Shown: in pieces, positions 1 through 10,825 of the stretch
How positions within the stretch are numbered: position 1 is the stretch's first letter
How the letters are laid out: the number at the start of each line of letters is the position of its first letter
The notes under the pieces: generated by a model
Told to the model about the DNA's origin: nothing
Seen by the model: only the letters and a program-made list of their open reading frames with translations
Database searches by the model: none
Source of the DNA: Uloborus plumipes
Lineage: Eukaryota > Arthropoda > Arachnida > Araneae > Uloboridae
NCBI GenBank assembly: GCA_038373865.1
Contig: JAXGGA010000028.1
Span: forward strand, 186,001-250,000
DNA length: 64,000 nucleotides
Direction of reading: 5' to 3'
Translations under genes and position numbers: made by a program

Positions 1-212
1 TTGTTTAATCTTCTATTGTCAAAAGAGATCAACTACAAAAAAAAAAAAAAAAAAAAAAAAAAAACTATACAATTTTTTGATCCATTTAGACCTTGTGGAT
101 GGGATTTTTTAAAAGTAATTTAAACGGAGAGAATCCTGTGGAAATTTGAAAGAATGGGCGTGGTAACGCTGGATTAAATCAGGAATATGTTCAAATGTGG
201 ATAATGACTTAC
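1..212. other. Intron downstream of exon J (partial)
   Basis: Intron sequence following the exon J donor on the minus strand, open at the window edge. It contains an uninterrupted A run at about 40-64. Nothing else is seen. Confidence 0.7.
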
Positions 213-337
213 CAAAATGCATCTTCTGGTTCGAGAAAGAGCAGACACATGCCAACAAGGAAATTCATGCCTTGACAGTACCCTAAAGCTGGATTATGTA
301 CACAGAAAGCTTGTAGAACTTCTTGCATTTTCCTTAC
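213..337 (-). CDS. TBC1D2B: TBC1D2-like exon J: glutamine-finger exon
   Basis: A 125-nt exon entered through TTTTTTTAACAG in phase 0 and left through GCATTTTG|GTAAGT with two bases (TG) of a split Trp codon. It reads VRKMQEVLQAFCVHNPALGY, then CQGMNFLVGMCLLFLEPEDA and F. Y-C-Q is the YxQ motif carrying the catalytic glutamine finger. The remainder of the TBC domain must lie in exons before position 1. Confidence 0.93.
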
Positions 338-1915
338 CTGTTAAAAAAAGAATTTATGTAGACATTTTAAAATGCTTATATCAAAGCAGAATGAAATTGA
401 TATGTTGCATCGTAAATTGGCAGGATGTATGTACCGCTAGCCAAACACAACTCAAATCTATTTGAAAGATCTACTTAGACACTAGTTAGCTTTTGACATT
501 GGAGAAGCATAACACTGTTAGCATGAAAGGACTAACGACAAAAGTTTTGAAATTAATGATTCACTCTTTAAAGTAATTTGTTTTATGTCAGTAGAGTATT
601 TAAATTTATCAAACTATGTTAGTTTAAGGGAAACAGTAATAATCACATAAGAATTATCAATTAAGGCATAATAAGTAACAAACACATAGGAATAAGTTGT
701 GTCCTCTATTGTAATTTAATGGATCAAAGAAACTATTAAAAGTATAATAATACAATCACTTGTCATAAAGAAAATATCCGTTAGTAGATTTGAAACAAAA
801 ATTAATGAGGATTGGCTTAATGATTAGCAGCTATGTGTAGAAGTTATTTCTGAAAATCCAGTCACTAATGTTAAATATGGTATATTTTTGAGTTTCTTTT
901 CCTGCCACTGCATACAAGTACCATCACTCATCCGAAACAGCGAGCCTTCAGTTTTATCTTGAAATGGTCAATTTCATGTGAAAGACTTAGCATGATATCT
1001 AATCTCTGTAAACAATCAACAACCAGCTACTAAGCACAAAGCTTTACGGAATAGCTCAGAAAAAAGGCAAACTAGTGTGAAAATAATTTAAAAAGCATGG
1101 TTCTGGATTACTATAAGATGTCTTTTGGAGAGGTGAACCCTTTGGGAACAGACTTCGTCTTGCCGCTTTTTTTCTAGAGACAGCATAATTGCTCATTGCT
1201 CAACTTGCAGCCTTTGTTAGTGACTCGGTAAAGGCGATCAAAAGCTTCGCAAGTCTCGAAACGAAGTTCCTTTGATCTAAGTGCACTTATAAGTACACGG
1301 AGTTCAGTTAGGTGCTAAAATCAACTGTTTGTTAGATTAACTTAATGACCTTATCCAACAACGATTTATTTATTAAGCTAATTAATTTTCATTTTATTTT
1401 ATTCCAGTAGAACCCCGAAAAAAAAAAGTGGCAGAATTGGTGAAAATCCCAATTTATTGTAATTGTGTGTGGTAGGTTATTCGTGCGACGTTTTATCGTT
1501 CTACCAGAGTGACTGACTTTTCTAAAATCAATCGCGTTATTGAGCTCCAAGCTCTTGAGGCTCTACTAGATTATCACTATATTTGTGGCCTGTGTAAAAG
1601 AATTAGGTATGTGTGATTCAGGGGGAGTAGGCGAGTTGTGTACAGCTGAATACATCCATTGAAAGAAACCGAGATGCACTCCTCAATTGCATTAATAACA
1701 CTGATTTAATAACAGATAAATAAAACATAATAAATTTTCAATAGTACAGATAAAAAGCGCAACAAAATTGTAGATTTTTTGACCATTCATGTAAAATAAT
1801 GCCATCTAAAGCTTATATACACTACAGGACATCTAATGACTTCCAAAAATATGATAATTTTGCTGGAAGAAGTTTTTTTTCTGTTAGAATTAGTAGTGGA
1901 AAAATCATTACTTAC
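338..1915. other. Intron between exons I and J
   Basis: A+T-rich intron of about 1.6 kb. No coding similarity, RNA gene or recognisable mobile-element terminus was found on either strand. Confidence 0.7.
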
Positions 1916-2005
1916 ACCATCAGCATTTGAATCTGCAAACCGGATATTATCTGGCATCGTTCGAAGAAGATCCAATGCGATTTGTCTTTTATGTTGAGAT
2001 ACTCT
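1916..2005 (-). CDS. TBC1D2B: TBC1D2-like exon I: arginine-finger exon
   Basis: A 90-nt phase-0 exon entered through TTTATGTTTTTCAG and left through GATGGT|GTAAGT. It encodes 30 residues: RVSQHKRQIALDLLRTMPDN followed by IRFADSNADG. The run I-A-L-D-L-L-R is the IxxDxxR motif whose arginine inserts into the Rab active site in TBC GAPs. Confidence 0.93.
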
Positions 2006-2579
2006 CTGAAAAACATAAATGAACAAGGTCAAAAAAAAAATTGACAATATTACATTAAGATAAAATATTTTAAATGATTAAATTCATCTTTGAATTATCT
2101 TTCAAGTCATCAATCATTCTTATACGTTTTAAATAAACCAGTAGCATTACTTTTAATAAATCGAGTCGTTTCATAAACAAAATTTATTTAATTAGTAATT
2201 GTCATATTTTGTTAAAAATACAATAAAATAGGGTCACCTGGTAAAGGGCAACGGAACTTCATCGTTTCAACTTTAGATCCTTCTTATATGAATTGACTTA
2301 TTAACTTTTGTATAGGGTGTCAAAGACTATACAATTCTGAGCATTGCCGGACATTGAAAATTTGACTTTATAACTGTTTGTTCGAGAATGAAATCATGTT
2401 GATCTTCACCTCCGAGAGTAAAGTGTAAATGAAAATTGATCTTTTCCCTTTATGACTGTTATAAGCTGTTTATAAAATTAAGATAATTAGTTAAAAAGCA
2501 AAAATACTCAATATGCGGAACATTGAATATGTACTCAGTATGAAATATATTTAATCTTTCGTTTTTGAATGTGTGCGTA

Positions 2580-3008
2580 CACTGCAAAAAATAAACTGTA
2601 GTTTTTACAGTATAATACTGGCAGCAGAGGATCCAGTTTAAAACTGTAAAATGCACAGTAATAAAATGTAAAACTAGCAATTTTACAGTTTATTACTGTA
2701 TAGCAGCAATTTTACAGTTTATTACCATGCTTTTAAAGTTTATTACTTCAAATTAGCTGTATTATACTGTAAAAACAACAGTATAATATTGGTAGGAGAG
2801 GTTCCAGTTTGAAACTATAAAATGCACAGTAATAACTGTAAAATTAGGCATTTATGTTTATTACTATAAAACTAGCAAGTTTACAGTTAGTAATTTTACA
2901 GTCTATTACTGTAAAATTAGCAATTTTTACAGTTTGTAACTATAAATTAGCTCGTATATAAATTAGCTAGTTTTATACTGTCAAAACAACATCTATTTTT
3001 TTACAGTG
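2580..3008. mobile_element. CACTG...CAGTG MITE, copy 1
   Basis: Starts CACTGCAAAAAATAAACTG and ends TTTTTTACAGTG, flanked by TA on both sides. The interior holds the family hallmarks: GTATAATACTGGCAGCAGAG near each end and repeated ACAGTTTATTACTGTAAAAT blocks. It has no coding capacity and lies inside the intron between exons H and I. The rest of that intron (2006-2579, 3009-3365) shows nothing recognisable. Confidence 0.75.
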
Positions 3009-3365
3009 TAATATAAAATGGAAGCATTGGTTAATTTTCATTGTTTAAACATATGTACTTAGCATTAAAAAATACCTATCAACGCTTTTTTTCAGACGTC
3101 TGATTCAGTGATTTTCGATCCTCAAAAATATATTTATTACGAAACAAACTTAACTATTTTATATATCTAAATATGTATACTTTGCATAAAAAACTAGTAT
3201 GATTATTAATTTTCAAAGATATAATCCGTAGTTCAACAAAAATGATTTTAGATTTTTGTAATGTGCTAAAACTAAAAATCTCCCCGAAAATATGCAAATA
3301 CTGTAATAGAGCTTTTAACCTATATCACGAAAAGAAAAAGCATCAAAATGAAATCTTATATTTAC

Positions 3366-3518
3366 TTCATCATCTGGAGCTAAACTGCAGAGGTAGTTAT
3401 AGTAATGTGGTCCTTTATTTTCCATGATATCATTCACTCTAGATCTGTACAGTATAGCCCATACCCGACTGCGTAGGTGAGCTGGTATACCTTTCCGGAC
3501 CAAGTGCTTCAATTCTTT
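3366..3518 (-). CDS. TBC1D2B: TBC1D2-like exon H: start of TBC domain
   Basis: A 153-nt phase-0 exon entered through TAACTTTTGCAG and left through GATGAA|GTAAAT. It reads KELKHLVRKGIPAHLRSRVW, then AILYRSRVNDIMENKGPHYY and NYLCSLAPDDE. The L-x-R-x-GIP-x-x-x-R-x-x-x-W signature that opens TBC domains is unmistakable. It joins exon I directly in phase 0. Confidence 0.92.
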
Positions 3519-5955
3519 CTGCAAAAGTTATTAAGAAAGCAGGCATTACTAAATTTTGTTATATAGGAAACACATCTTGAATTGAAACTTTTGTATAGTT
3601 AGTGTTTTATTCATAAATATTATTTCGTACGTAATATGCATATATCAAGCATCATAAAATACTAGCGGATTTTTCATTAAATAAAGTAGTAAAATAATAA
3701 AGTATTTACTACCGTAAAACGGGCTGTTTCGGAACAGCGGAGTATTTCGGAACAAAATTGGAATCAGAACTGGTTTAATTTCTCAAATGTTAATGCTATG
3801 TCTAAAAAAGTATTTGGACTTCCACTACTGACCCAATACTTTTATCTATCATTTGAAAACAAACTTCATAGTTACCTTGCAGAAGAGACACAGCCTGGAA
3901 AACATTAAGCTACCATCCTTTAAATTTTTCAAATAGGTGCGTAAAAATAAATAATAATAAAATCTGTTAAAAAATCATCGTCTTTTCAGAACTTTTTCAC
4001 TTTTTCTCCATACGAACGAGATTTTTTTTTTCAAGTTTCTGATAAAAATAAATAAGCAGGTAAACAACAATACTGTACGTAAGAGAATTAGTTTTGAACT
4101 TACTTGTTTTCCAGAAGTAAAGAAATTAGCGGATCAACCGTTATAACTAAGTAAACAGGTAAACAATAATTCTGTACTTGAGAGGTAAAGGAAACTGCAT
4201 TTTTTTAAAACCAGAATTTGAGCACCATCTTACTAAAACTTTTTAATCTGTTCAGAGTTCTAAGATTTTTACCAAGTGAATTTTCATTTTATAAGTTCTT
4301 TAATGACAATACAGTAACACAAATTTAGAAAAGAAAAACCTGAAACTCATAACTTGGTTCACTTCCTTTTTGTGACTTACTGCGCTTTACCTCCCAGGTA
4401 CATAATTAGTTTCGAAATAAACTGCTTTTCCGAAGAAAAAGTAAATTACTGATCAATTTTCAGATGCATTAATCTCCATTATTTGAATCAGTGATGTGGG
4501 TGAGTGTGATTGAGATGAAAGTTTTTTTTTTTACTCTTCTAGGAAAACGCCCACTTAACACTTTTCGTAGAAAGAATTAATTGTTTTATTTTCTTTCTTT
4601 TTTTTTACGTTCTACCCGCAGTTGTTGTTGCACACGCAGTACAACAACAAAATATAGAGAAATGACGGTAGTAGCGTTCGATTTTAAAAAGTGACGAATT
4701 AAAAAAAGTATCATACACAAAAATATCCCCGTGACAAAAAGTAAATTTACTTAAAAAAATCAGAAATTAATTGAAATTGTTTTGACAAGTTGAAATTTAC
4801 GCATTTTTGATTTTAGCCAGTTTTTGAGGCGTCGTTTTGCTCTTTTAATTTTTGAAACGTTCTTTTTTCTCTTTTTTAGTTTCAATTTTCTATAGTTGAT
4901 TACTAGATGTCATTAAAAATTATAGTTGGCATAAATTTCAGACTATCATTTTAGCTTTTTTTATTTTACTATACACCATAATCATACGAAGAAAATACTA
5001 ATAAATCGGAACACTTCAAAATTTATAACATAAAAGGCATATATATAAATTGTGATGAGTTGCAATATTAAATAAAACACTTATAAATGTTAAATTTTAC
5101 AATGAAAAATGATAGAGGATAGCAAAAATGTAAAACAAAAATTTTTGAGAAAAGGAGAAAAATAACGAAAACAATATTTAAGTCACTGAGCTATAGAATG
5201 AAAAAAGACATATATGTAGAATACATTGTAAAAAAACTGTTTCTCATGAATACCAAATACGAAATTCAAAATTTATGGTCAACTTAACAAATGTGAGTTT
5301 CGCTTTCAATGCAAAATATGAGTTCGATATAGGATTTCCAAACTAAAAATCCCCAGCGCAGCATTTTCCGGAAAATACTCGCGCTACGAAAAATCCTGCT
5401 AAATCAAATTTAATGACTTGTAAAATAGAACAGCAATGCAAAATGCTCCAACTTTGTTACCATCAATTTATTCTAAAATATGTATTCATACGTGGATATT
5501 GTGACGTTTTTTTCTTTTGTAAAAAAATACTTTGCCTTTAGATTTTTTTGCAAAAGAATTTCTCTAAAAGCTGTCAAGACAGAGGAAACTGACATTAATT
5601 TTTAGATTATATTTTAGGAAGCAAATTTTACTGTTAGAACAAAATGGTTTATTTTCCAGGAAAAAAGCAATATAGTTTTATATACATCGATAGTGCTGGA
5701 TCCGATGGTGGTGGTTTAACTTTTCGTGAATTTCTTGTTTTCGAGATATACGCGATAGAAATATAGCATATGAGGGTATATATTTCAATGGCATAAGTAT
5801 CGGTGTATCGGACAGGATGTAGAAAATTTTCATTCACAATTTAAATATTAGATCTAATTCATATATTGACACCAAATTCGAACAAGGAGTTCAATACTAA
5901 TACACCTTTTAGAGAATGAATGACCAACGGCCATAGGAAAGTCTAGTAAGCGTAA
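3519..5955. other. Intronic stretch without gene
   Basis: Low-complexity A+T-rich intron. The only notable piece is TACCGTAAAACGGGCTGTTT at 3710-3729, which resembles, in opposite orientation, the end GATTTACCCCATTTTACGGT at 56519-56538. It may be a transposon terminus, but no partner end was found nearby. Confidence 0.4.
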
Positions 5956-6095
5956 TGGCCTGGCTCCAAATCAGCAGAAAAAGACCGAAACCGAAAATCC
6001 GATTACTTTGAATTTAAAGGAAATGGAAAGTACCCAGAATTTTCGGTTCCTGCCTTCGGTTTCGGTCCGTTTTCTGCTGATATGGAGCCAGGCCC
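5956..6095. mobile_element. GGCCTGGCTCC MITE, copy 1
   Basis: A 140-bp palindromic element. The left end GGCCTGGCTCCAAATCAGCA is mirrored by TGCTGATATGGAGCCAGGCC on the right, and both arms carry an imperfect GACCGAAACCGAA / TTCGGTTTCGGTC inverted pair. A related element is at 57977-58120. It is non-coding. Confidence 0.7.
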
Positions 6096-7244
6096 TTACA
6101 TCCCGAGATTTAGGCCATTGAAATATAACATTATATACTGCATTTCAATCACGTATATCCTTACTTCGGTTTAGTGGCAAAAAGTTAGAACCCCACCATC
6201 ATATTCAGTGCCCTCGATATATATTAGAATTATGCTTCATTTTTTCTTCCTGAAAAAACAAGTTCATACTGTCTCATCGTGACTCGTGAGTTATCAATTT
6301 ACAAAATCGTGAAATTATTTAGAAAGCTGTTGACTGATGGTATTTTAGTTTATAGTGTTTTTTCCATTCTATACTTACTTAGAGCTTTCATAACGTTATG
6401 TATCTTTTAGCGAGAGTTATTTAGACATCGAAATGACAAGGAAACCGAATTACAATCGACAGAAAAGAGTCAAAATTTAAAAGCTTTTCGAAAAATTAGG
6501 TTATCAAAACTTTGCGCATTAGGATTACATAATCGTAAAGTTTGACCTGAAATAATATCAAAAATATGATTAAAATAGAATGCGCTGAGAAATAAAACAT
6601 GCGTTAATGCATTGTTCTGGAAAGTATTTTGTTTCTTAACGTCACATAAGATTGAAGACACGATTTAGTTTAGGGCAATTCCACGAAAAGTGGTCCTAAC
6701 ACACCAAAATTTTCCCCCCATAATACAAAAACAAACCTTATTTTTTGACAAAAAAATATCTACTCTTTTCGATTCCAGCATCAATTTTAAGATAAAATTT
6801 TTCTTTTCTCATATTTTAGCCTTGTTTAATAACATTGAGACAAATTCAAAAAAAAAAAAAAAAATGCATTGTTAGTGAAAAATGTAAGAGAATTTTTTTC
6901 ACCTAATAATCAATTTTTTTCTGGAAAAACTATCAAATATCTTGAACTCAGATCCTTTAGTATGATTTTATCTCATATTTTTTGTAATAAAGTGTTTCCT
7001 AAGTTTTAACCCCTCAAAATATGCAGGTTACTTTTTTTTTGGTCACACACGTAAGGCAAAAGAAAGAAAAGTTCCCCCCCAAGGTCTAATTAGGGGACTA
7101 AAAGAAAACTATCTCATATCATAAATTAACTTGATACATAACACCTGTAACCTGACTTACATCTTCATCCATTCGGCAGAAACGTTTTAACGAGGCTCTT
7201 TAAAAGCTGTCACAGACGTAAGGCTTTTGAATGGTTTACCTTAA

Positions 7245-7860
7245 CCCTTCACTGCACGGTGTGCCAGATCTGGCACAAACCAAATAAACCCTCATATATT
7301 CCAATGACTTTTTAAATGCAGTTAAACTGAGTTTTACGCCCCTTCTGGAACATTGCTATAACAGTTTAGTGTGATGTTTATGCACTAGTTAGTTGCACTA
7401 GTCTAGGTATTACAGTTCTTGCTTTTGAAAAAAAGGGTGCATGCATTTCCGTTAGAAGTGTGTTTAGTCATTATTTCCTTTGTTCTAAAAATGATTTAAC
7501 ACTTAGTGGCAAATTTGTTTGTACCACTTATGGCACAAAACACATTGTAGATTATTACACTTATCGGTATACAAAGCATATGATATGTGCTTTGTGCCAT
7601 ATGTAGAGCAAACAATTGAAACATCATTTTTGGTGCACATTTTTAAGATAAATTTTTTTCTTCATTTTTCCTGAACTCAGAGTTATTAAAAGGTAACATA
7701 TGACTTTTTTTTTTTGGTCGGACTTCACACCAAATAACGGTACAGTTGGAAAAGTGAAGCAGCGCACCCCAATTGCAAGCCTGGCTGGCACACGACAAAA
7801 AAAAAAAAAAAAAAAAAAAGACTTTTTTCATGAAAATATAAAAAATCGTGCAGTGAAGGG
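7245..7860. mobile_element. piggyBac-type MITE
   Basis: Perfect 14-bp inverted ends CCCTTCACTGCACG / CGTGCAGTGAAGGG, each flanked by TTAA (7241-7244 and 7861-7864). CCC...GGG ends with a TTAA target are diagnostic of the piggyBac superfamily. Just inside the left end is the palindrome GTGCCAGATCTGGCAC (7260-7275). At 616 bp it has no transposase and must have moved in trans. It holds A/T runs at about 7700 and 7795-7819. Confidence 0.85.
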
Positions 7861-8239
7861 TTAAGAGTCAGGTCTTTGTTTGAGAAACTTTCCCAGGAAC
7901 CGATTCTTTTAATTTAAACTTTTTTGTTAATCTCCTCTGATTGCATGTAACATGTTATATGAATAAATTTTAAAATAACCTATATATAATTTGTATACAA
8001 ATGATAATTAATTTCGTCTTCATTCTTTATTTTGTGAACACATCTTTGCAATTTAATTATTCACTAGCGGCGTTGTCCAACAAAATCAGATCTTTCGTTT
8101 AGGGCAAAAAATCAAATATTAAACAAGTGGTTCTGTCCGGAACTGAACGAGCCTACTTTCCCGTTTGCCAATTTCAAATTTCAAATTTGGTAAAATATTC
8201 ATCCGAAAGATAATGGGTACGTGGGGGTGGGGGGGGGCA

Positions 8240-8640
8240 GTTCGAAAAGTCCAACATGAGAATGAATTGTCCTCGCCGAGATCTTTCTAACAAAAAAAAG
8301 TTTGTTAAAATCTGACTGTTTAACCCAAAAGTAATTAGCGGGAGACCAGTTGTTTGAGCGGTTCAAAGTTGAACAAAAAAGTGCTCAAACCAAAATATTA
8401 AATGTGAGAATTATTTATCCTCGCCGAGATTATTAGAATAACAAAAAAAAAAAATGTTCAAATCGGACTGTTTACTCAAAAGTTGTTAACGGGGGACAGG
8501 TTGTTTGAACGGTTCAAAGTTGAACGAAAAATTGTTCAAATCTAAAAGTCAAATATGAGAATGAGGTCTCCTCGCCGAGATCTTTCGAACAAAAAAAAGT
8601 TTGTTCAAATCGGACTGCTCACTCAAAAAATATTAGAAGA
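8240..8640. repeat. Three-copy tandem repeat, unit about 150 bp
   Basis: The landmark CCTCGCCGAGA recurs at 8271, 8419 and 8570. Each is followed by an A-rich run, (T)GTT(C/A)AAATC(G/T)GACTG, and ACTCAAAAGT-like sequence, with GGTTCAAAGTTGAAC between copies. The copies have drifted by substitutions and small indels. It is followed by a G-rich homopolymer at 8641-8667 and preceded by another at about 8222-8237. Confidence 0.8.
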
Positions 8641-9407
8641 GGGGGGGGGGGAGGGGGAGGGGGGGTAAAGGCATACAGACACATATATAATGCTGATAGC
8701 TATAATTATCAGTTGTGGAAGTTGAATTGACTTCAAAATGAAGACATGCTGCACGCGGTCACACACGTAAGGCTCTAGTGTCACACACGTAAGGCAAATT
8801 AAAAATTTTTTACTGCTACTCTACGAAGTTTAGAAAAAAAAATATATGTGAAATACTTACTTAGTATACTTAGACACATGCACAAAAATCACCGTTCATT
8901 TATCTTTTAAAACTTCACAGGAAATTACAAAATAATATGAGGTATAGCGTATTTTCAGATTTTGCGAGTCACACACGTAAGGCTGTATTTAAAATTTTAT
9001 TAAAAAATTAAAAATTGTCCTATGAAAAAAATAACGCCGCATTACAGCTTTTGCATATCTTCTGTTACTCCAACAGCAACCACTAAGAAATATATAAAAA
9101 ATGTCGTCTTGGTTTTTATTGTTACTTGCAAAAAAATGGTGTCAAAAAGTCACACACGTAAGGCTGGAATGGCCCTTTATCTTATACGAGAAAAAGTGCA
9201 CCGAAAATTAGTTTCACGAAATAACGAAAGAAATACTTATATGTTATTCTCTAATTACACTGGTAAACAAGGTTTTAGTTCCTCATTGAGTAAGTGGTGA
9301 TTTTTATATTTTAGGGGGTGCTGAAAAAGAATATGGCAATAAAAATATTCCATCACCCACATATTTTTGAAAAATCCAAAACTTTGAAAATATCACTTTA
9401 ATGACAT

Positions 9408-10560
9408 TTATGCAGCACATCTGCAGTATTTTTTGTCCTTTACCAGTTTATGTAAACCATTATAAGGCTTAAAACTAATGTAAAACAAAACAATTTTGAC
9501 GAAAAAAATAATGATACTCGTAAAACATTTCCGAAATTTCGTACTTTTTGCAGCTATAAATGCTTTAACTATGAATGATCTCTTATAATCCCTATCACAA
9601 ACTTCTCTAATAAGATTCCAACAGTATTGACCAAGCTTATTACGAGTCCAACGTCCTTGATATGGCGCTTCTATTGCAGAAATATCCTGGCGAAAGAGCT
9701 CCCCACGCTTCTCATGACCGTTTCTCATAGTTTCAGGGAAAACATCAAAGTGAGGTGTTAAAATATGAATTTTCAGTGACGTTGAACACCTGAATATAAC
9801 TTTTTAACAAGACTTTAATTAATTTTTATAGTTAGAACTTCTATTATCCTACTTCTTACTATACTTCTATTATTCCCTAAGAATTGAGTCACGACACTTT
9901 TAAAATCAATCCTTGCTGTTATTTTTAAATCACTTAAACAAGCTTCAAAGCTTTGGTCTTTCATATGCTTTCTTATTTGTGGGCCAATGGAGACACCCTC
10001 CTTCACTTTTGCATAAATTAGTGATGAGGACTGTTTCTTTAAATATTGAAATCCATACTCATCTTTATCCATTGCTTTAACGAAAGTCTTCATCAATTGT
10101 TTACGTGCAAAGGTGGGAGAATTTGTTTTTGTTTTTTAATCAATTAGAGGAACATTTTGGATATTTTTTTTCATCAACAATATATTACTTGCTTCTCTGG
10201 CGATTTCTTTTTTTAAAAAATATTCATGTTTCGCCTTATTGTCCCCTTCGCATAGAAAGCAGCAATAGTTTGTACAACAGAGTTGCAAACTAATGAGAAT
10301 GGCAATAACTTAAAAATCTGCACATATGATCCAATTATGGGGTGAGAAGTCAATTTTATGAAGCAATATCTTCATATCTACATGAGATTGTTTTTTTTAT
10401 CCAAGAATAAGCTATTGGAACCGATGGCAATGCATTTTTTTATGGAGTACTACTCCCTTCAAACTAATTTATGAGCCATCAATGAACAATCGCCATTCTT
10501 TTGCATTATATGGACAATTTAAAGCAGATATCAATGTGAATTATGTTTCTACTCTCTTTT
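9408..10560 (-). pseudogene. Degraded multicopy TE-type gene (uncharacterised arthropod family)
   Basis: Several frames of the minus strand carry successive pieces of one protein. Reading downward from about 10545: YNAKEWRLFIDGS, LPSVPIAYSW, NYCCFLCEGDNKAKHEYF, NIQNVPLID, ILPPLHV, LMKTFVKAMDKDEYGFQYL, VKEGVSIGPQIRKHMKD, SLKIHILTPHFDVFPETM, HEKRGELFRQDISAIEAPYQ, GQYCWNLIREVCDRDYKRS. I recognise the pattern (EWRLFIDSS, PPLHIK, GPQIR, GERFHQDI, YQGxW, DYCW) from a large family of repeat-borne arthropod proteins without an assigned function. Stops and frameshifts between pieces show it is dead. The two longest open pieces are 9408-9728 and 9815-10096. Confidence 0.65.
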
Positions 10561-10825
10561 TACATGTTCTATAGCTGTAATAAGTAAAAAAATGTATGTA
10601 TGTAGATCAAATGTGTCGAAAACAAAAATATAATGTACTTATAACTCCTATAGAGTAGCCTATATAAGTAAAAACGTATAAATGGTATTTCTTAAAATTG
10701 TAGGGTGATAGAATTTTTTAAAAATTATATTCTTTTTTAGCACCTTGAAATCTATAAGAAACACCTAAAAAACAATGAGGAACAGAAAATTCGTTAAAAT
10801 TTTTTTCAGTGTTATCCATTATTAA

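Larger units (their letters stand above)
6672..9175. mobile_element. Candidate DNA transposon with AGGGC(A/C)ATTCCA ends and internal 16-bp repeats
   Basis: The left terminus AGGGCAATTCCA matches the right terminus TGGAATGGCCCT with one mismatch when inverted. Between them are six same-strand copies of GTCACACACGTAAGGC (7042, 7209 with one mismatch, 8758, 8780, 8968, 9149), the last directly beside the right end. Such repeated subterminal motifs usually bind transposase. No transposase frame is visible inside, and a piggyBac-type MITE (7245-7860) and a 150-bp tandem repeat sit within. The pairing of the two ends is inferred. Confidence 0.5.

Noticed and set aside
217..465. 82-codon plus-strand open frame
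   Set aside because: It lies opposite exon J (213-337), which has strong splice sites and clear TBC-domain similarity; the plus frame is a shadow.
3366..3524. TTG start for a separate small gene at 3524
   Set aside because: The TTG is part of the splice acceptor TTTTGCAG; the frame is an internal exon.
6672..9175. CRISPR-like array from the repeated 16-mer
   Set aside because: Spacing is highly irregular (22 to more than 1500 bases) and the genome is eukaryotic; a transposon-end motif explains it better.
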